From: Rouxiella sp. S1S-2 | Lineage (GTDB): Bacteria; Pseudomonadota; Gammaproteobacteria; Enterobacterales; Enterobacteriaceae | Direction: 5' to 3' | Assembly: GCF_009208105.1 (NCBI RefSeq) | Contig: NZ_WFKL01000001.1 | Coordinates: forward strand, 4,712,001-4,776,000 | DNA: 64,000 bases | Shown here: piece by piece, positions 1 to 8,421 of the stretch | Layout of the letters: every line of letters begins with the position of its first letter | How positions within the stretch are numbered: position 1 is the first letter of the stretch | Notes under the pieces: generated by a model | Seen by the model: the letters and a program-made list of their open reading frames with translations, nothing else | The model's database searches: none | Told to the model about the DNA's origin: nothing | Made by a program: the position numbers and the translations under genes

Positions 1-2
1 CC

Positions 3-152
3 ATTGCCAGCGCACAGACGTCAGGTGAAGCGGCCAAGTGGTTTACCCGCTGGTTTATGCAGCCGGTTCCGCCTAAAAATCTGAATATGGATTTTGCGAT
101 GTCAGGCGATATGAAGAATCTGTTTGCGCATCCAGATAACAAGGCGCTTTAA
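3..152 (+). CDS. 3' end of an unrecognised protein gene (partial)
   Basis: The last 49 codons and a TAA stop of a gene that begins before the window. The visible tail is rich in Trp, Phe, Pro and Met (it contains KWFTRWFMQP and ends DNKAL). I do not recognise the family. It converges on lpd and is followed within 40 bases by a strong terminator, which supports it being a real gene end. In E. coli the genes beyond lpd are yacH and acnB, but this tail does not look like AcnB to me. The frame is open from base 3 to the stop, but the stretch is short, so confidence is moderate. Confidence 0.55.
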   Translation: MASAQTSGEAAKWFTRWFMQPVPPKNLNMDFAMSGDMKNLFAHPDNKAL

Positions 153-185
153 GTTCTTTGATTTAATAACCTAAAATTCAGATAC

Positions 186-216
186 AAAAAAACCGTCTCG
201 AAGACGGTTTTTTTGC
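186..216 (+). terminator. Rho-independent terminator of the first partial gene
   Basis: An 8-bp perfect stem (AACCGTCT with AGACGGTT) closed by a 3-base loop and followed by a run of T. An A run precedes it, so it could also act on the minus strand. It lies 34 bases after the stop at 152. Confidence 0.85.
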
Positions 217-276
217 TTCCAGCCAACTGTTAGCGCAGCTGATTGGAATTACTGATATCGATAAAATACGATACAA

Positions 277-450
277 GTGCTACAACGCAAAAAGAGTATG
301 CGTCAAAGTGTACAAAAAAACAACTATAAATAGCTGTTTAAAAAAACAGTAGCAGCGTACTCTTCAGTCTGGACCGCTTCGCCGGTTTAGCGACCGGTCA
401 TCGGGCCTGGAGGCAGCTCATTAACGCTGCGATTCAGGTGCTACAACGCA
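277..450 (+). repeat. 13-base direct repeat, copies at 277-289 and 438-450
   Basis: GTGCTACAACGCA occurs at 277-289 and again at 438-450. The second copy forms the 5' arm tip, loop and start of the 3' arm of a hairpin in the candidate structured RNA at 369-499. The first copy lies about 90 bases upstream, outside that fold. The meaning is unknown: it could be a duplicated RNA motif or a protein site. Confidence 0.6.
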
Positions 451-499
451 CTTGTTTCACCCCTATTTTCCCGATGAGGTTGAGGTGGTCGTGGTCCGG
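369..499 (+). ncRNA. Candidate structured RNA or 5' leader, five helices
   Basis: By eye the stretch folds into a closed multi-branched structure. An outer helix joins 369-377 with 491-499 (9 bp, two G-U). A hairpin pairs 381-386 with 393-398. A second long helix joins 399-405 with 470-476 (7 bp, all Watson-Crick) and encloses two hairpins, 413-417/426-430 and 435-441/448-454. It ends 15 bases before a small hydrophobic ORF with a good ribosome-binding site, so it may be that ORF's leader. It matches no riboswitch class I can name. A phage C4-type antisense RNA or a type I toxin mRNA leader are possibilities only. No promoter was pinned down. Confidence 0.5.
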
Positions 500-514
500 T
501 AAAAGGATTGCGCA

Positions 515-636
515 ATGAAAAGGATTTCTATTTTTTCCTTATCATTGTACTGGGAAGTGCGCTGAGTTTACTGAATGGCGGATGGTCAATTTCCAACATT
601 TATCTGAACGTTAACGTCATTAACCAGAACAGCTAA
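515..636 (+). pseudogene. Small hydrophobic membrane-peptide ORF, apparently frameshifted at a T6 run
   Basis: An ATG at 515 has a well placed AAAAGGA 8 bases upstream, but its frame reads only 16 codons (MKRISIF...) to a TGA at 563-565. At the T6 run at 531-536 the adjacent (-1) frame is open and continues to TAA at 634-636. With one extra T the product would be about 40 residues: a positively charged start (MKR), a hydrophobic segment (FFLIIVLGSALSLL) and a polar tail ending NVINQNS. That frame alone has only a TTG start at 508 with the SD too close. It could be a decayed gene, a phase-variable or programmed-frameshift gene, or a sequencing error. Its size and its structured leader resemble type I toxin mRNAs, but no known family is recognised. 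Confidence 0.4.
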
Positions 637-642
637 GCTACT

Positions 643-667
643 GGCCGCTTCTCGGAGCGGCCTTTTA
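643..667 (+). terminator. Rho-independent terminator after the small ORF
   Basis: A 7-bp perfect GC-rich stem (GGCCGCT with AGCGGCC), a 6-base loop and TTTT follow the small ORF stop by 6 bases. Its presence suggests that the RNA and small ORF at 369-636 form a real short transcription unit on the plus strand. Confidence 0.75.
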
Positions 668-683
668 AATGTTGTCATAGCAC

Positions 684-712
684 AAATAAAAACGGCCCCT
701 GTTTAGGAGCCG
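684..712 (-). terminator. Terminator of lpd / the pdh operon
   Basis: On the minus strand CGGCTCCT pairs with AGGGGCCG through one A-C mismatch around an AAAC loop and is followed by TTTTTATT. It lies 24 bases beyond the lpd stop, converging with the plus-strand terminator at 643-667. Confidence 0.75.
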
Positions 713-735
713 CTTTGTAACCTAAGAACCAGAAA

Positions 736-2160
736 TTACTTTTTCTTGGCTTTAGGATTAGGCAAGTCGGTGATGCTGCCTTCGTAGATTTCAGCTGCCA
801 GACCCACAGACTCATGCAGAGTTGGGTGAGCGTGGATAGTCAGCGCGATATCTTCAGCGTCGCAACCCATTTCGATAGCCAGACCGATTTCACCCAGCAG
901 CTCGCCGCCGTTGGTACCCACGATAGCACCGCCAATAACGCGATGAGTTTCTTTATCGAAGATAAGCTTGGTCATACCGTCAGCACAGTCGGAAGCGATG
1001 GCGCGACCGGAAGCAGCCCAAGGGAAGGTCGCCGTTTCGTAGCTGATGCCTTTCTCTTTCGCTTCTTTCTCGGTCAGACCCACCCAGGCAACTTCTGGCT
1101 CAGTGTAGGCGATTGAAGGAATAACCTTCGGATCGAAATAGTGTTTTTTGCCGGAGATAACTTCAGCAGCGACGTGGCCTTCATGCACACCTTTGTGTGC
1201 CAGCATTGGCTGACCCACGATATCGCCGATAGCGAAGATGTGTGGAATGTTGGTACGCATTTGCTTATCAACGTGGATAAAGCCGCGCTCATCAACGTCA
1301 ATACCTGCAGCACCGGCTTCCAGCAGCTTACCGTTAGGTACGCGGCCGATAGCCACCAGCACGGCGTCATAACGCTGTGGTTCAGCTGGCGCTTTTTTGC
1401 CTTCCATCGTGACATAGATACCGTCTTCTTTTGCTTCAACGGCAGTCACTTTGGTTTCCAGCATCAGGTTGAACTGCTTGCTGATTTTCTTGGTAAAGAC
1501 TTTAACAACGTCTTTATCAGCCGCCGGGATCACTTGGTCAAACATCTCGACTACGTCGATTTTTGAACCCAGTGCGTGATACACGGTGCCCATTTCCAGG
1601 CCAATAATACCGCCGCCCATTACCAACAAACGCTCAGGAACCGTTTTCAGCTCCAGCGCATCGGTTGAGTCCCAAACACGTGGGTCATCATGAGGAATAA
1701 ATGGCAGTTTAATTGGACGAGAGCCGGCGGCGATAATTGCGTTATCGAAAGTGATGGTCGTTGGACCATTCTCGCCTTCAACAACCAAAGTATTAGCCCC
1801 AGTGAATTTGCCCAGGCCGTTAACAACTTTGACCTTACGGCCTTTCGCCATACCTGACAGACCACCGGTCAGCTGGTTGATCACCTTCTCTTTCCAGTCA
1901 CGCACTTTATTGATGTCGGTTTTTGGCTCACCGAAAACAATGCCGTGTGCTTCCAAAGACTTAGCTTCAGAAATGACTTTTGCTACGTGCAACAGCGCTT
2001 TGGAAGGGATACAACCTACGTTAAGGCAAACACCACCGAGAGTGGCGTAACGCTCAACCAGAATAGTTTCAAGACCTAAATCAGCGCAACGGAAAGCGGC
2101 AGAATAGCCTGCAGGACCAGCCCCAAGTACCACGACCTGAGTTTTAATTTCTGTACTCAT
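736..2160 (-). CDS. lpd: Dihydrolipoyl dehydrogenase (E3)
   Basis: FAD enzyme that reoxidises dihydrolipoyl groups with NAD+. E3 is shared by the pyruvate and 2-oxoglutarate dehydrogenase complexes and the glycine cleavage system. The 474 residues match E. coli Lpd throughout. Visible are the N-terminal FAD motif GAGPAG, the redox disulfide in GGVCLNVGCIPSK, the NAD-binding GGGIIGLEMG, the second FAD motif around IFAIGDIVG, and the C-terminal HAHPTLHES with the catalytic His of the partner subunit. Two ATGs stand in tandem. The second (2160) is chosen because GAGG lies 5 bases before it but only 2 before the first. It is last in pdhR-aceEF-lpd, but a terminator-like hairpin separates it from aceF, so it probably also has its own promoter in 2200-2360, as in E. 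coli. Confidence 0.98.
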   Translation of the reverse strand: MSTEIKTQVVVLGAGPAGYSAAFRCADLGLETILVERYATLGGVCLNVGCIPSKALLHVAKVISEAKSLEAHGIVFGEPKTDINKVRDWKEKVINQLTGGLSGMAKGRKVKVVNGLGKFTGANTLVVEGENGPTTITFDNAIIAAGSRPIKLPFIPHDDPRVWDSTDALELKTVPERLLVMGGGIIGLEMGTVYHALGSKIDVVEMFDQVIPAADKDVVKVFTKKISKQFNLMLETKVTAVEAKEDGIYVTMEGKKAPAEPQRYDAVLVAIGRVPNGKLLEAGAAGIDVDERGFIHVDKQMRTNIPHIFAIGDIVGQPMLAHKGVHEGHVAAEVISGKKHYFDPKVIPSIAYTEPEVAWVGLTEKEAKEKGISYETATFPWAASGRAIASDCADGMTKLIFDKETHRVIGGAIVGTNGGELLGEIGLAIEMGCDAEDIALTIHAHPTLHESVGLAAEIYEGSITDLPNPKAKKK

Positions 2161-2368
2161 CATGACCTCTTAATTGTTTGTCCGGCGGGTCAGACGTTCT
2201 TTGAAACGCACTCATCAATAATGAATGCAGTACGCAACGCCCTTCATCCACCGGGACGCATACACCGCGAGAAGTTTACAGAATTGTTAAAATTCTGCAA
2301 ACAAAGTTCGGGTGACCTGAGTCTCAACAATCTTACTACCCGCCAACTAAAGGCAATAAGACGCGTGT

Positions 2369-2398
2369 CAAAAACAAGGCCGGCAAGTTGCCGACCTT
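2369..2398 (-). terminator. Hairpin terminator between aceF and lpd
   Basis: On the minus strand an 11-bp stem (AAGGTCGGCAA with TTGCCGGCCTT, one G-U) is followed by GTTTTTG. It starts 8 bases after the aceF stop. It should reduce read-through from aceEF into lpd, letting lpd be made separately for other complexes. Confidence 0.8.
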
Positions 2399-2405
2399 AT
2401 AACAA

Positions 2406-4322
2406 TTACATCACCAGACGACGAATATCTGACATTACGGTACCGATGTATGCAGCGAAACGTGCTCCAGCTGCACCGTCAATAACCCGGTGGTCGAAGG
2501 ACAGAGACAGCGGCAACATCAAACGCGGTTCAAACTCTTTGCCATTCCAGACCGGCTTCATGGACGATTTCGATACGCCCAGAATCGCCACGTCCGGCGC
2601 ATTCACGATAGGCGTAAATGCCGTACCGCCGATGCCGCCCAGGCTAGAGATAGTGAAACAGCCGCCCTGCATATCGGAAGCAGTCAGTTTGCCATCACGT
2701 GCCTTCTTGGAGATAACGGTCAGTTCACGTGACAATTCAACAATACCTTTCTTGTTGACGTCACGGAATACCGGAACCACCAGGCCGTTTGGCGTATCAA
2801 CCGCCACACCGATGTTAATATATTTTTTCAGCGTCAGCGTCTGCGCATCGGCAGAAAGAGAGCTGTTAAAGCGTGGGAACTCTTCCAGCGCCTTGGCAAC
2901 GGCTTTCATGATGAAGACCAGCGGCGTGATTTTCACGTCGAGTTTCTTCTTCTCCGCTTCAACGTTCTGCTGCTTACGGAACTCTTCAACTTCAGTGATA
3001 TCGGCTTCGTCGAACTGCGTAACGTGCGGGATCATCACCCAGTTACGGCTCAGGTTGGCACCAGAAATTTTCTGGATACGGCCCAGTTCAACTTCTTCGA
3101 TTTCACCAAACTTGCTGAAGTCAACTTTCGGCCAAGGCAGCATACCCGGCAAACCACCGCCCGCCGCCGCAGCGACAGCAGGTGCAGCTTCAGCACGTTT
3201 AACTGCATCTTTTACGTAAGCCTGAACGTCTTCGCGCAGGATGCGGCCTTTACGACCGGTGCCTTTCACTTTTGACAGGTTAACGCCAAATTCGCGCGCC
3301 AGACGACGGATAACCGGCGTAGCATGAACGTAAGCATCGTTCTCAGAGAATTCGCCTTTGCTTTCAACCGCTGCCGCAGGGGCCGGGGCCGCCGCTTTTT
3401 GTTCCTGTTTGGCAGGAGCCGCAGCCTCTTCTTTCTTGGCCGCAGCAGGCGCAGCGCCTTCTACTTCGAAGACGAAAATCAAAGAACCGGTGCTGACTTT
3501 ATCGCCCGCAGCAATTTTGATCTCTTTAACGGTGCCAGCAAACGGCGCAGGCACTTCCATTGAAGCCTTATCACCTTCAACGGTAATCAGAGACTGATCT
3601 GCCGCGACTTTATCGCCCACTTTAACCATGATCTCGGTGACTTCAACTTCGTCGCCGCCGATATCCGGTACGTTAACGTCTTTGCTGCCCGAAGCCGCAG
3701 GTGCAGCAGCAGGTTTCTCTTCTGCTTTGGCTTCTTCTTTAGCAGCAGGAGCCGCCGTGCCAGAGCCCGCCACTTCAAAGACCATAATCAGAGAGCCGGT
3801 GCTGACTTTGTCGCCCGCAGCAATTTTGATCTCTTTAACCGTACCGGCAAACGGCGCCGGCACTTCCATTGAGGCTTTATCACCCTCAACGTTGATAATC
3901 GACTGATCGGCAGAAACAGTGTCGCCAACTTTCACCAGAATTTCGGTAACTTCAACTTCATCACCGCCGATGTCCGGTACGTTAACTTCTTTGCTTTCGC
4001 TTGAAGCCGCGGCGGCAGGTTTTGCTTCTGCCTTCACTTCTTCTTTCGCTGCCGGTTTTTCTTCCGCTTTAGCCGGTGCAGCAGCACCGTCAGCAGAATC
4101 AAACACGAAAATCAGTTTGCCGGTTTCGACGGTATCGCCCACCGCAACTTTAATTTCTTTAACCACGCCAGCCTGTGGAGAAGGGACTTCCATCGACGCC
4201 TTGTCACCTTCAACAACAATCAGGGACTGCTCGGCGGAAACGGTATCGCCAACCTTCACCAGCACTTCGGTGACTTCTACTGCATCGGCACCAATGTCCG
4301 GTACATTAATTTCAATAGCCAT
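2406..4322 (-). CDS. aceF: Dihydrolipoamide acetyltransferase (E2) of pyruvate dehydrogenase
   Basis: Core of the pyruvate dehydrogenase complex; it transfers the acetyl group from lipoyl-lysine to CoA. Its 638 residues (E. coli about 630) contain three lipoyl domains at roughly 1-77, 111-184 and 214-287. Each has the GDKAS lipoylation motif, with Lys41, Lys149 and Lys252. They are joined by Ala/Pro/Glu-rich mobile linkers. An E1/E3-binding domain lies near 334-370 ([13 protein letters not shown]), then the catalytic domain ending with FDHRVIDG (His611, Asp615). Lipoyl domains 2 and 3 differ at only 7 of 74 positions, while domain 1 is more divergent. The gene follows aceE by 13 bases. Confidence 0.98.
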   Translation of the reverse strand: MAIEINVPDIGADAVEVTEVLVKVGDTVSAEQSLIVVEGDKASMEVPSPQAGVVKEIKVAVGDTVETGKLIFVFDSADGAAAPAKAEEKPAAKEEVKAEAKPAAAASSESKEVNVPDIGGDEVEVTEILVKVGDTVSADQSIINVEGDKASMEVPAPFAGTVKEIKIAAGDKVSTGSLIMVFEVAGSGTAAPAAKEEAKAEEKPAAAPAASGSKDVNVPDIGGDEVEVTEIMVKVGDKVAADQSLITVEGDKASMEVPAPFAGTVKEIKIAAGDKVSTGSLIFVFEVEGAAPAAAKKEEAAAPAKQEQKAAAPAPAAAVESKGEFSENDAYVHATPVIRRLAREFGVNLSKVKGTGRKGRILREDVQAYVKDAVKRAEAAPAVAAAAGGGLPGMLPWPKVDFSKFGEIEEVELGRIQKISGANLSRNWVMIPHVTQFDEADITEVEEFRKQQNVEAEKKKLDVKITPLVFIMKAVAKALEEFPRFNSSLSADAQTLTLKKYINIGVAVDTPNGLVVPVFRDVNKKGIVELSRELTVISKKARDGKLTASDMQGGCFTISSLGGIGGTAFTPIVNAPDVAILGVSKSSMKPVWNGKEFEPRLMLPLSLSFDHRVIDGAAGARFAAYIGTVMSDIRRLVM

Positions 4323-4335
4323 CTGTCTTTACCTC

Positions 4336-6999
4336 TTACGCCAGACGCGGGTTAACTTTGTCAGCATCGATGCCAAACTTGGTAATGGCTTCGGCCACAA
4401 CCTTCACATCGATCTCGCCACGTTTGGCCAATTCGCCCAGTGCAGCCACCACCACGTAAGATGCATCGATCTCGAAGTGGTGACGCAGGTTTTCGCGGCT
4501 GTCAGAACGGCCGTAACCGTCGGTGCCGAGAACGCGGAAATCGCTGGCAGGAACGAAGTTACGGATCTGCTCGGCGAACAGTTTCATGTAGTCAGTTGAT
4601 GCAACAACCGGCGCATCATTCATGACCTGAGCCACGTAAGGAATGCGTGGTTCGTCAGCCGGATGCAGCATGTTCCAACGTTCGCAGTCCTGACCGTCGC
4701 GCGCCAACTCGGTGAACGAGGTTACGCTGTAAACGTCAGAACCCACGCCGTAATCTTTGGCCAGAATCTGAGCGGCATCACGCACGTGGCGCAGAATTGA
4801 ACCCGAGCTCATCAGCTGTACTTTGCCTTTGCTGCCTTCAACAGTTTCAAGCTTGTAGATACCTTTACGAATGCCTTCTTCGGCACCTTCCGGCATGGCT
4901 GGCATGTGGTAGTTTTCGTTCAGCGTGGTGATGTAGTAGTAAATGTTCTCCTGCGCATCGCCGTACATACGAACCAGACCATCATGCATGATGACCGCCA
5001 CTTCGTAGGCATACGCCGGGTCATAAGAGATACAGTTAGGGATAGTCAGCGACTGAATGTGGCTGTGGCCATCTTCGTGCTGCAAACCTTCACCGTTCAG
5101 TGTCGTACGACCTGAAGTACCTCCGACCAGGAAGCCGCGCGCCTGTTGGTCGCCCGCTGCCCAGCACAGGTCACCGATACGCTGGAAACCGAACATGGAG
5201 TAGTAGATATAGAACGGGATCATAGGCAAGTCGTTGGTGCTGTACGACGTTGCCGCGGCCAGCCATGAAGAGGCGGCACCCAGTTCGTTAATCCCTTCCT
5301 GCAGAATTTGGCCTTTCTCGTCTTCTTTGTAGTAAGCAACCTGCTCACGGTCCTGCGGGGTATATTGCTGGCCGTTCGGGCTGTAAATACCAATCTGACG
5401 GAACAGACCTTCCATACCGAAAGTACGCGCTTCATCGGCGATGATCGGGACTAAACGATCTTTGATCGAATCGTTTTTCAGCATCACGTTCAATGCACGA
5501 ACGAAAGCGATAGTGGTAGAAATTTCTTTCTTCTGCTCTTCCAGCAGCTGAGAGAAGTCTTCCAGCTTCGGCATTTCCAGCTTCTGAGTGAATTTTGGCA
5601 GACGCGTTGGCAGATAACCTTTCAGCGCCTGGCGACGTTCATGCAGGTATTTATACTCTGCAGAGTCTTTTTCCAGGGTGATGTAAGGCAGTTTTTCAAT
5701 GTTTTCGTCGCTGACAGGTACGCTGAAACGATCGCGGATGTAACGTACGCCATCCATGTTCATTTTCTTGACCTGGTGGGCAATGTTCTTGCCTTCAGCG
5801 GTTTCACCCATGCCATAACCTTTGATGGTGTGGGCAAGGATGACTGTTGGCTGGCCTTTAGTGTTCTGCGCTTTGTTCAGTGCAGCAAAGACTTTCTTCG
5901 GATCGTGACCCCCGCGGTTCAGGGCCCAGATCTGGTCGTCTGTCATGTCTTTAACCAACGCAGCCGTTTCAGGGTATCTGCCGAAGAAGTGCTCGCGAAC
6001 GTATTTACCGTCGCGTGACTTGAAGGTCTGATAGTCGCCGTCAACGGTTTCGTTCATAAGTTGGATGAGCTTGCCGCTGGTATCCTTACGCAGCAGTTCG
6101 TCCCAACGGTTGCCCCAAATCACCTTGATAACGTTCCAGCCGGCGCCTGCAAAGATGCCTTCCAGTTCGTTGATGATTTTACCATTACCGGTAACCGGGC
6201 CATCAAGGCGCTGCAGGTTACAGTTGATGATGAAGCACAGGTTGTCTAGCTTCTCGCGGGTAGCGATAGTGATCGCACCTTTAGATTCTGGCTCATCCAT
6301 CTCACCGTCGCCCAGGAACGCATAAACGCGCTGGCTGGTAGTGTCTTTAAGACCACGGTGATCCAGATATTTCAGGAACTTGGCCTGATAAATAGCCCCA
6401 ATTGGACCCAGACCCATTGATACGGTCGGGAACTGCCAGAATTCCGGCATCAGTTTCGGGTGCGGATAAGAAGAGAGACCTTTACCGTGAACTTCCTGAC
6501 GGAAATTGTTCATCTGGTCTTCGGTCAGGCGGCCTTCAAGGAAAGCACGCGCGTACACGCCTGGAGAGATGTGGCCCTGGAAGTAAACCAGATCGCCGCC
6601 GTCCTGCTCGTTGCGTGCACGGAAAAAGTGGTTGAAGCACACTTCATAAATAGCTGCAGAAGACTGGAATGATGACATGTGGCCACCCAGATCCAAGTCT
6701 TTCTTGGACGCGCGCAGAACGGTCATGATCGCGTTCCAGCGGATTGCCGTACGAATGTTGCGTTCCAGCTCCAGGTTACCCGGATATTCAGGTTCGTCTT
6801 CAACAGCGATGGTATTGATATAGTTACGGCTTGCAGCACCAGCTGCAACGCTCACGCCGCCTTTACGTGCTTCACTCAGAACCTGATCGATCAGGAACTG
6901 TGCACGCTCAACACCTTCTTCACGGATGACCGATTCGATCGCTTGTAGCCAGTCGCGAGTTTCGATCGGATCCACGTCATTATTTACACGTTCTGACAT
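4336..6999 (-). CDS. aceE: Pyruvate dehydrogenase E1 component
   Basis: Thiamine diphosphate-dependent homodimeric E1 that decarboxylates pyruvate and reductively acetylates the lipoyl groups of AceF. It has 887 residues, the same length as E. coli AceE, and matches from MSERVNNDVDPIET to the C-terminus. The TPP-binding GDGEMDEPES and the following IINCNLQ are present. It is the first large gene after pdhR, with a 226-base gap holding a long inverted repeat. It is probably transcribed both from the PdhR-controlled operon promoter and from within the gap. Confidence 0.98.
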   Translation of the reverse strand: MSERVNNDVDPIETRDWLQAIESVIREEGVERAQFLIDQVLSEARKGGVSVAAGAASRNYINTIAVEDEPEYPGNLELERNIRTAIRWNAIMTVLRASKKDLDLGGHMSSFQSSAAIYEVCFNHFFRARNEQDGGDLVYFQGHISPGVYARAFLEGRLTEDQMNNFRQEVHGKGLSSYPHPKLMPEFWQFPTVSMGLGPIGAIYQAKFLKYLDHRGLKDTTSQRVYAFLGDGEMDEPESKGAITIATREKLDNLCFIINCNLQRLDGPVTGNGKIINELEGIFAGAGWNVIKVIWGNRWDELLRKDTSGKLIQLMNETVDGDYQTFKSRDGKYVREHFFGRYPETAALVKDMTDDQIWALNRGGHDPKKVFAALNKAQNTKGQPTVILAHTIKGYGMGETAEGKNIAHQVKKMNMDGVRYIRDRFSVPVSDENIEKLPYITLEKDSAEYKYLHERRQALKGYLPTRLPKFTQKLEMPKLEDFSQLLEEQKKEISTTIAFVRALNVMLKNDSIKDRLVPIIADEARTFGMEGLFRQIGIYSPNGQQYTPQDREQVAYYKEDEKGQILQEGINELGAASSWLAAATSYSTNDLPMIPFYIYYSMFGFQRIGDLCWAAGDQQARGFLVGGTSGRTTLNGEGLQHEDGHSHIQSLTIPNCISYDPAYAYEVAVIMHDGLVRMYGDAQENIYYYITTLNENYHMPAMPEGAEEGIRKGIYKLETVEGSKGKVQLMSSGSILRHVRDAAQILAKDYGVGSDVYSVTSFTELARDGQDCERWNMLHPADEPRIPYVAQVMNDAPVVASTDYMKLFAEQIRNFVPASDFRVLGTDGYGRSDSRENLRHHFEIDASYVVVAALGELAKRGEIDVKVVAEAITKFGIDADKVNPRLA

Positions 7000-7042
7000 G
7001 GTGCTTTTCCTTATCTGTCTCTAATACGTTGGTTTATCTGGA

Positions 7043-7116
7043 GCCTGTCTTCCTGCGCTCTTAACTTTTCTGCGCTCTTACCACAGCTTCGTTTTCTAAA
7101 ACGCACGAAGACAGGC
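7043..7116 (-). promoter_or_regulatory. Long stem-loop in the pdhR-aceE gap (aceE leader)
   Basis: A perfect 10-bp inverted repeat (GCCTGTCTTC with GAAGACAGGC) encloses 54 bases. The enclosed part holds the direct repeat TGCGCTCTTA at 7054-7063 and 7071-7080. It lies 45-120 bases upstream of the aceE start. It could be a leader structure, an RNA processing site or a regulator site. No T run follows, so it is not a plain terminator. Confidence 0.45.
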
Positions 7117-7225
7117 CCGTCAGTGTAGTTTCTGCTCCCACGGGAGAGCATAAAAGCTTCCAAAATTATTCTCAGAGCCCAAACGACGGGCTATAGGTAT
7201 GCGAACAGCCAGGTTTACCCAGAGT

Positions 7226-7996
7226 TTAATTTTCTTCCTTACGTTGCTGGAGTCGACGTAGTGAACGATCACGACGACTGTGCTCCCTGCTCAAATCCAG
7301 CAAAACTTCCTCAATAAACGCCAGGTGACGGTGCGATGCTTCGCGGGCCTTTTCTGGCTCACGTGCGACAATCGCTGCAAATATCCCGGCGCGGTGGTTG
7401 CTCACCATCGCCAACATTTCACGGCGCGAGTAAAGCAATTCAAAATTCTGTCGAACATTTTTTTCAAGCATCGGCCCCATACAACGGAGCAGGTGCAGCA
7501 ACACCACATTGTGCGTCGCTTCTGTTACAGCTACCTGATACTGCATGACCGCATCGGCTTCAGCATCGAGATCGCCACTGTCCTGCGCCGTTTGAATCAC
7601 CAGGTGACAATCGCGAATACGCTGCAAGTCTTCTTCCGTTCCGCGAAGCGCTGCATAATAAGCGGCTATACCTTCGAGGGCGTGACGGGTTTCAAGGAGA
7701 TCGAACTGCGATTCAGGATGATCGGAAAGTAATTCTGCAAGGGGGTCGCTAATGCTTTGCCATAAGTTGCTTTGAACGAATGTGCCACCACCCTGGCGAC
7801 GTAACAGCAGGCCTTTACCTTCCAGGCGCTGAATAGCTTCTCTTAGCGAAGGCCGAGAAACATCAAACTGCTTTGCCAGTTCGCGCTCAGGCAAAAGCTT
7901 TTCACCAGGGCGCAGAGTGCCTTCAAGGATCAGGGACTCCAGCTGCTTCTCGATCGCGTCAGATAACTTCGGCTGTCTAATTTTACTGTAGGCCAT
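7226..7996 (-). CDS. pdhR: Pyruvate-sensing repressor of the pdh operon (GntR/FadR family)
   Basis: Represses pdhR-aceEF-lpd and is released by pyruvate. It has 256 residues (E. coli 254). An N-terminal winged helix-turn-helix spans about 1-75 ([20 protein letters not shown]...RRQGGGTFV) and a helical FadR-type C-terminal domain binds the effector. It is first in the operon with aceE, aceF and lpd. A perfect operator palindrome 45 bases upstream of its start implies autoregulation. It is divergent from aroP across 425 bases. Confidence 0.97.
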   Translation of the reverse strand: MAYSKIRQPKLSDAIEKQLESLILEGTLRPGEKLLPERELAKQFDVSRPSLREAIQRLEGKGLLLRRQGGGTFVQSNLWQSISDPLAELLSDHPESQFDLLETRHALEGIAAYYAALRGTEEDLQRIRDCHLVIQTAQDSGDLDAEADAVMQYQVAVTEATHNVVLLHLLRCMGPMLEKNVRQNFELLYSRREMLAMVSNHRAGIFAAIVAREPEKAREASHRHLAFIEEVLLDLSREHSRRDRSLRRLQQRKEEN

Positions 7997-8041
7997 AGGA
8001 ACGTTTATCTGCCTTATAGGTCACGTGACTAGCTCGGAGTC

Positions 8042-8058
8042 AATTGGTAATACCAATT
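8042..8058. promoter_or_regulatory. PdhR operator
   Basis: AATTGGTAATACCAATT is a perfect 17-base palindrome that matches the known PdhR box (ATTGGTNNNACCAAT). It sits between the pdhR start and the upstream CRP-like site, where a bound repressor would block the pdhR promoter. Confidence 0.92.
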
Positions 8059-8167
8059 CAAAAAACGTGGCCGTAAAGTAACAAAGTATTCACGCGAAGT
8101 CCATATCGAGCCCCCCTTAAAACCGCCCATCTCGCACAATTTAACAAATATTTAGCATTTCTTTTTA

Positions 8168-8189
8168 TAACGTGCCCTGGATCACATTT
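8168..8189 (-). promoter_or_regulatory. Probable CRP site upstream of pdhR
   Basis: Read on the minus strand, AAATGTGATCC is followed by AGGGCACGTTA. The left half TGTGA is perfect. The right half GCACG matches TCACA at three of five positions. It lies about 175 bases upstream of pdhR and 235 bases upstream of aroP, so it could serve either promoter; orientation and position favour pdhR. Confidence 0.55.
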
Positions 8190-8348
8190 CACCGTTTTCG
8201 GACAACTTTTCAAACGGTTTGCTCATTTCTTAGGCGCTAATTCAATAAAGCAGGTGCAAACTTTTTCGCTTAACACTATTCTTGGCCGAACGGTAGTTAA
8301 TGCTGCTTATTTGTCGCATTACAGCCGTAAATAATTAGATACAAAATG

Positions 8349-8366
8349 TGTAACTTTTGGCTTACA
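8349..8366 (+). promoter_or_regulatory. TyrR box in the aroP promoter region
   Basis: TGTAAC-N6-CTTACA is a near match to the TyrR consensus TGTAAA-N6-TTTACA. It lies 55 bases upstream of the aroP start. E. coli aroP is repressed by TyrR with aromatic amino acids, so the site fits the gene. A clear second box was not found. Confidence 0.7.
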
Positions 8367-8421
8367 GCCAACGTTTTAAGCAAATTTGTAGCTTTTTTCC
8401 CTAACGACAGAGGATCGGGAA

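Noticed and set aside
369..499. Known riboswitch classes (TPP, FMN, cobalamin, lysine, glycine, SAM, Moco) for the folded element
   Set aside because: None of the class-defining conserved strings is present, so the element is left unassigned.
2221..3219. Plus-strand 332-codon open frame opposite aceF
   Set aside because: It is a shadow of the strongly conserved aceF on the other strand, with a low-complexity Ser/Thr/Arg composition and no family match.
3919..4599. Plus-strand 226-codon frame across the aceF-aceE junction
   Set aside because: It mirrors the repeated lipoyl-domain codons; the Ser/Thr/Ala-rich product is the expected shadow, not a protein family.
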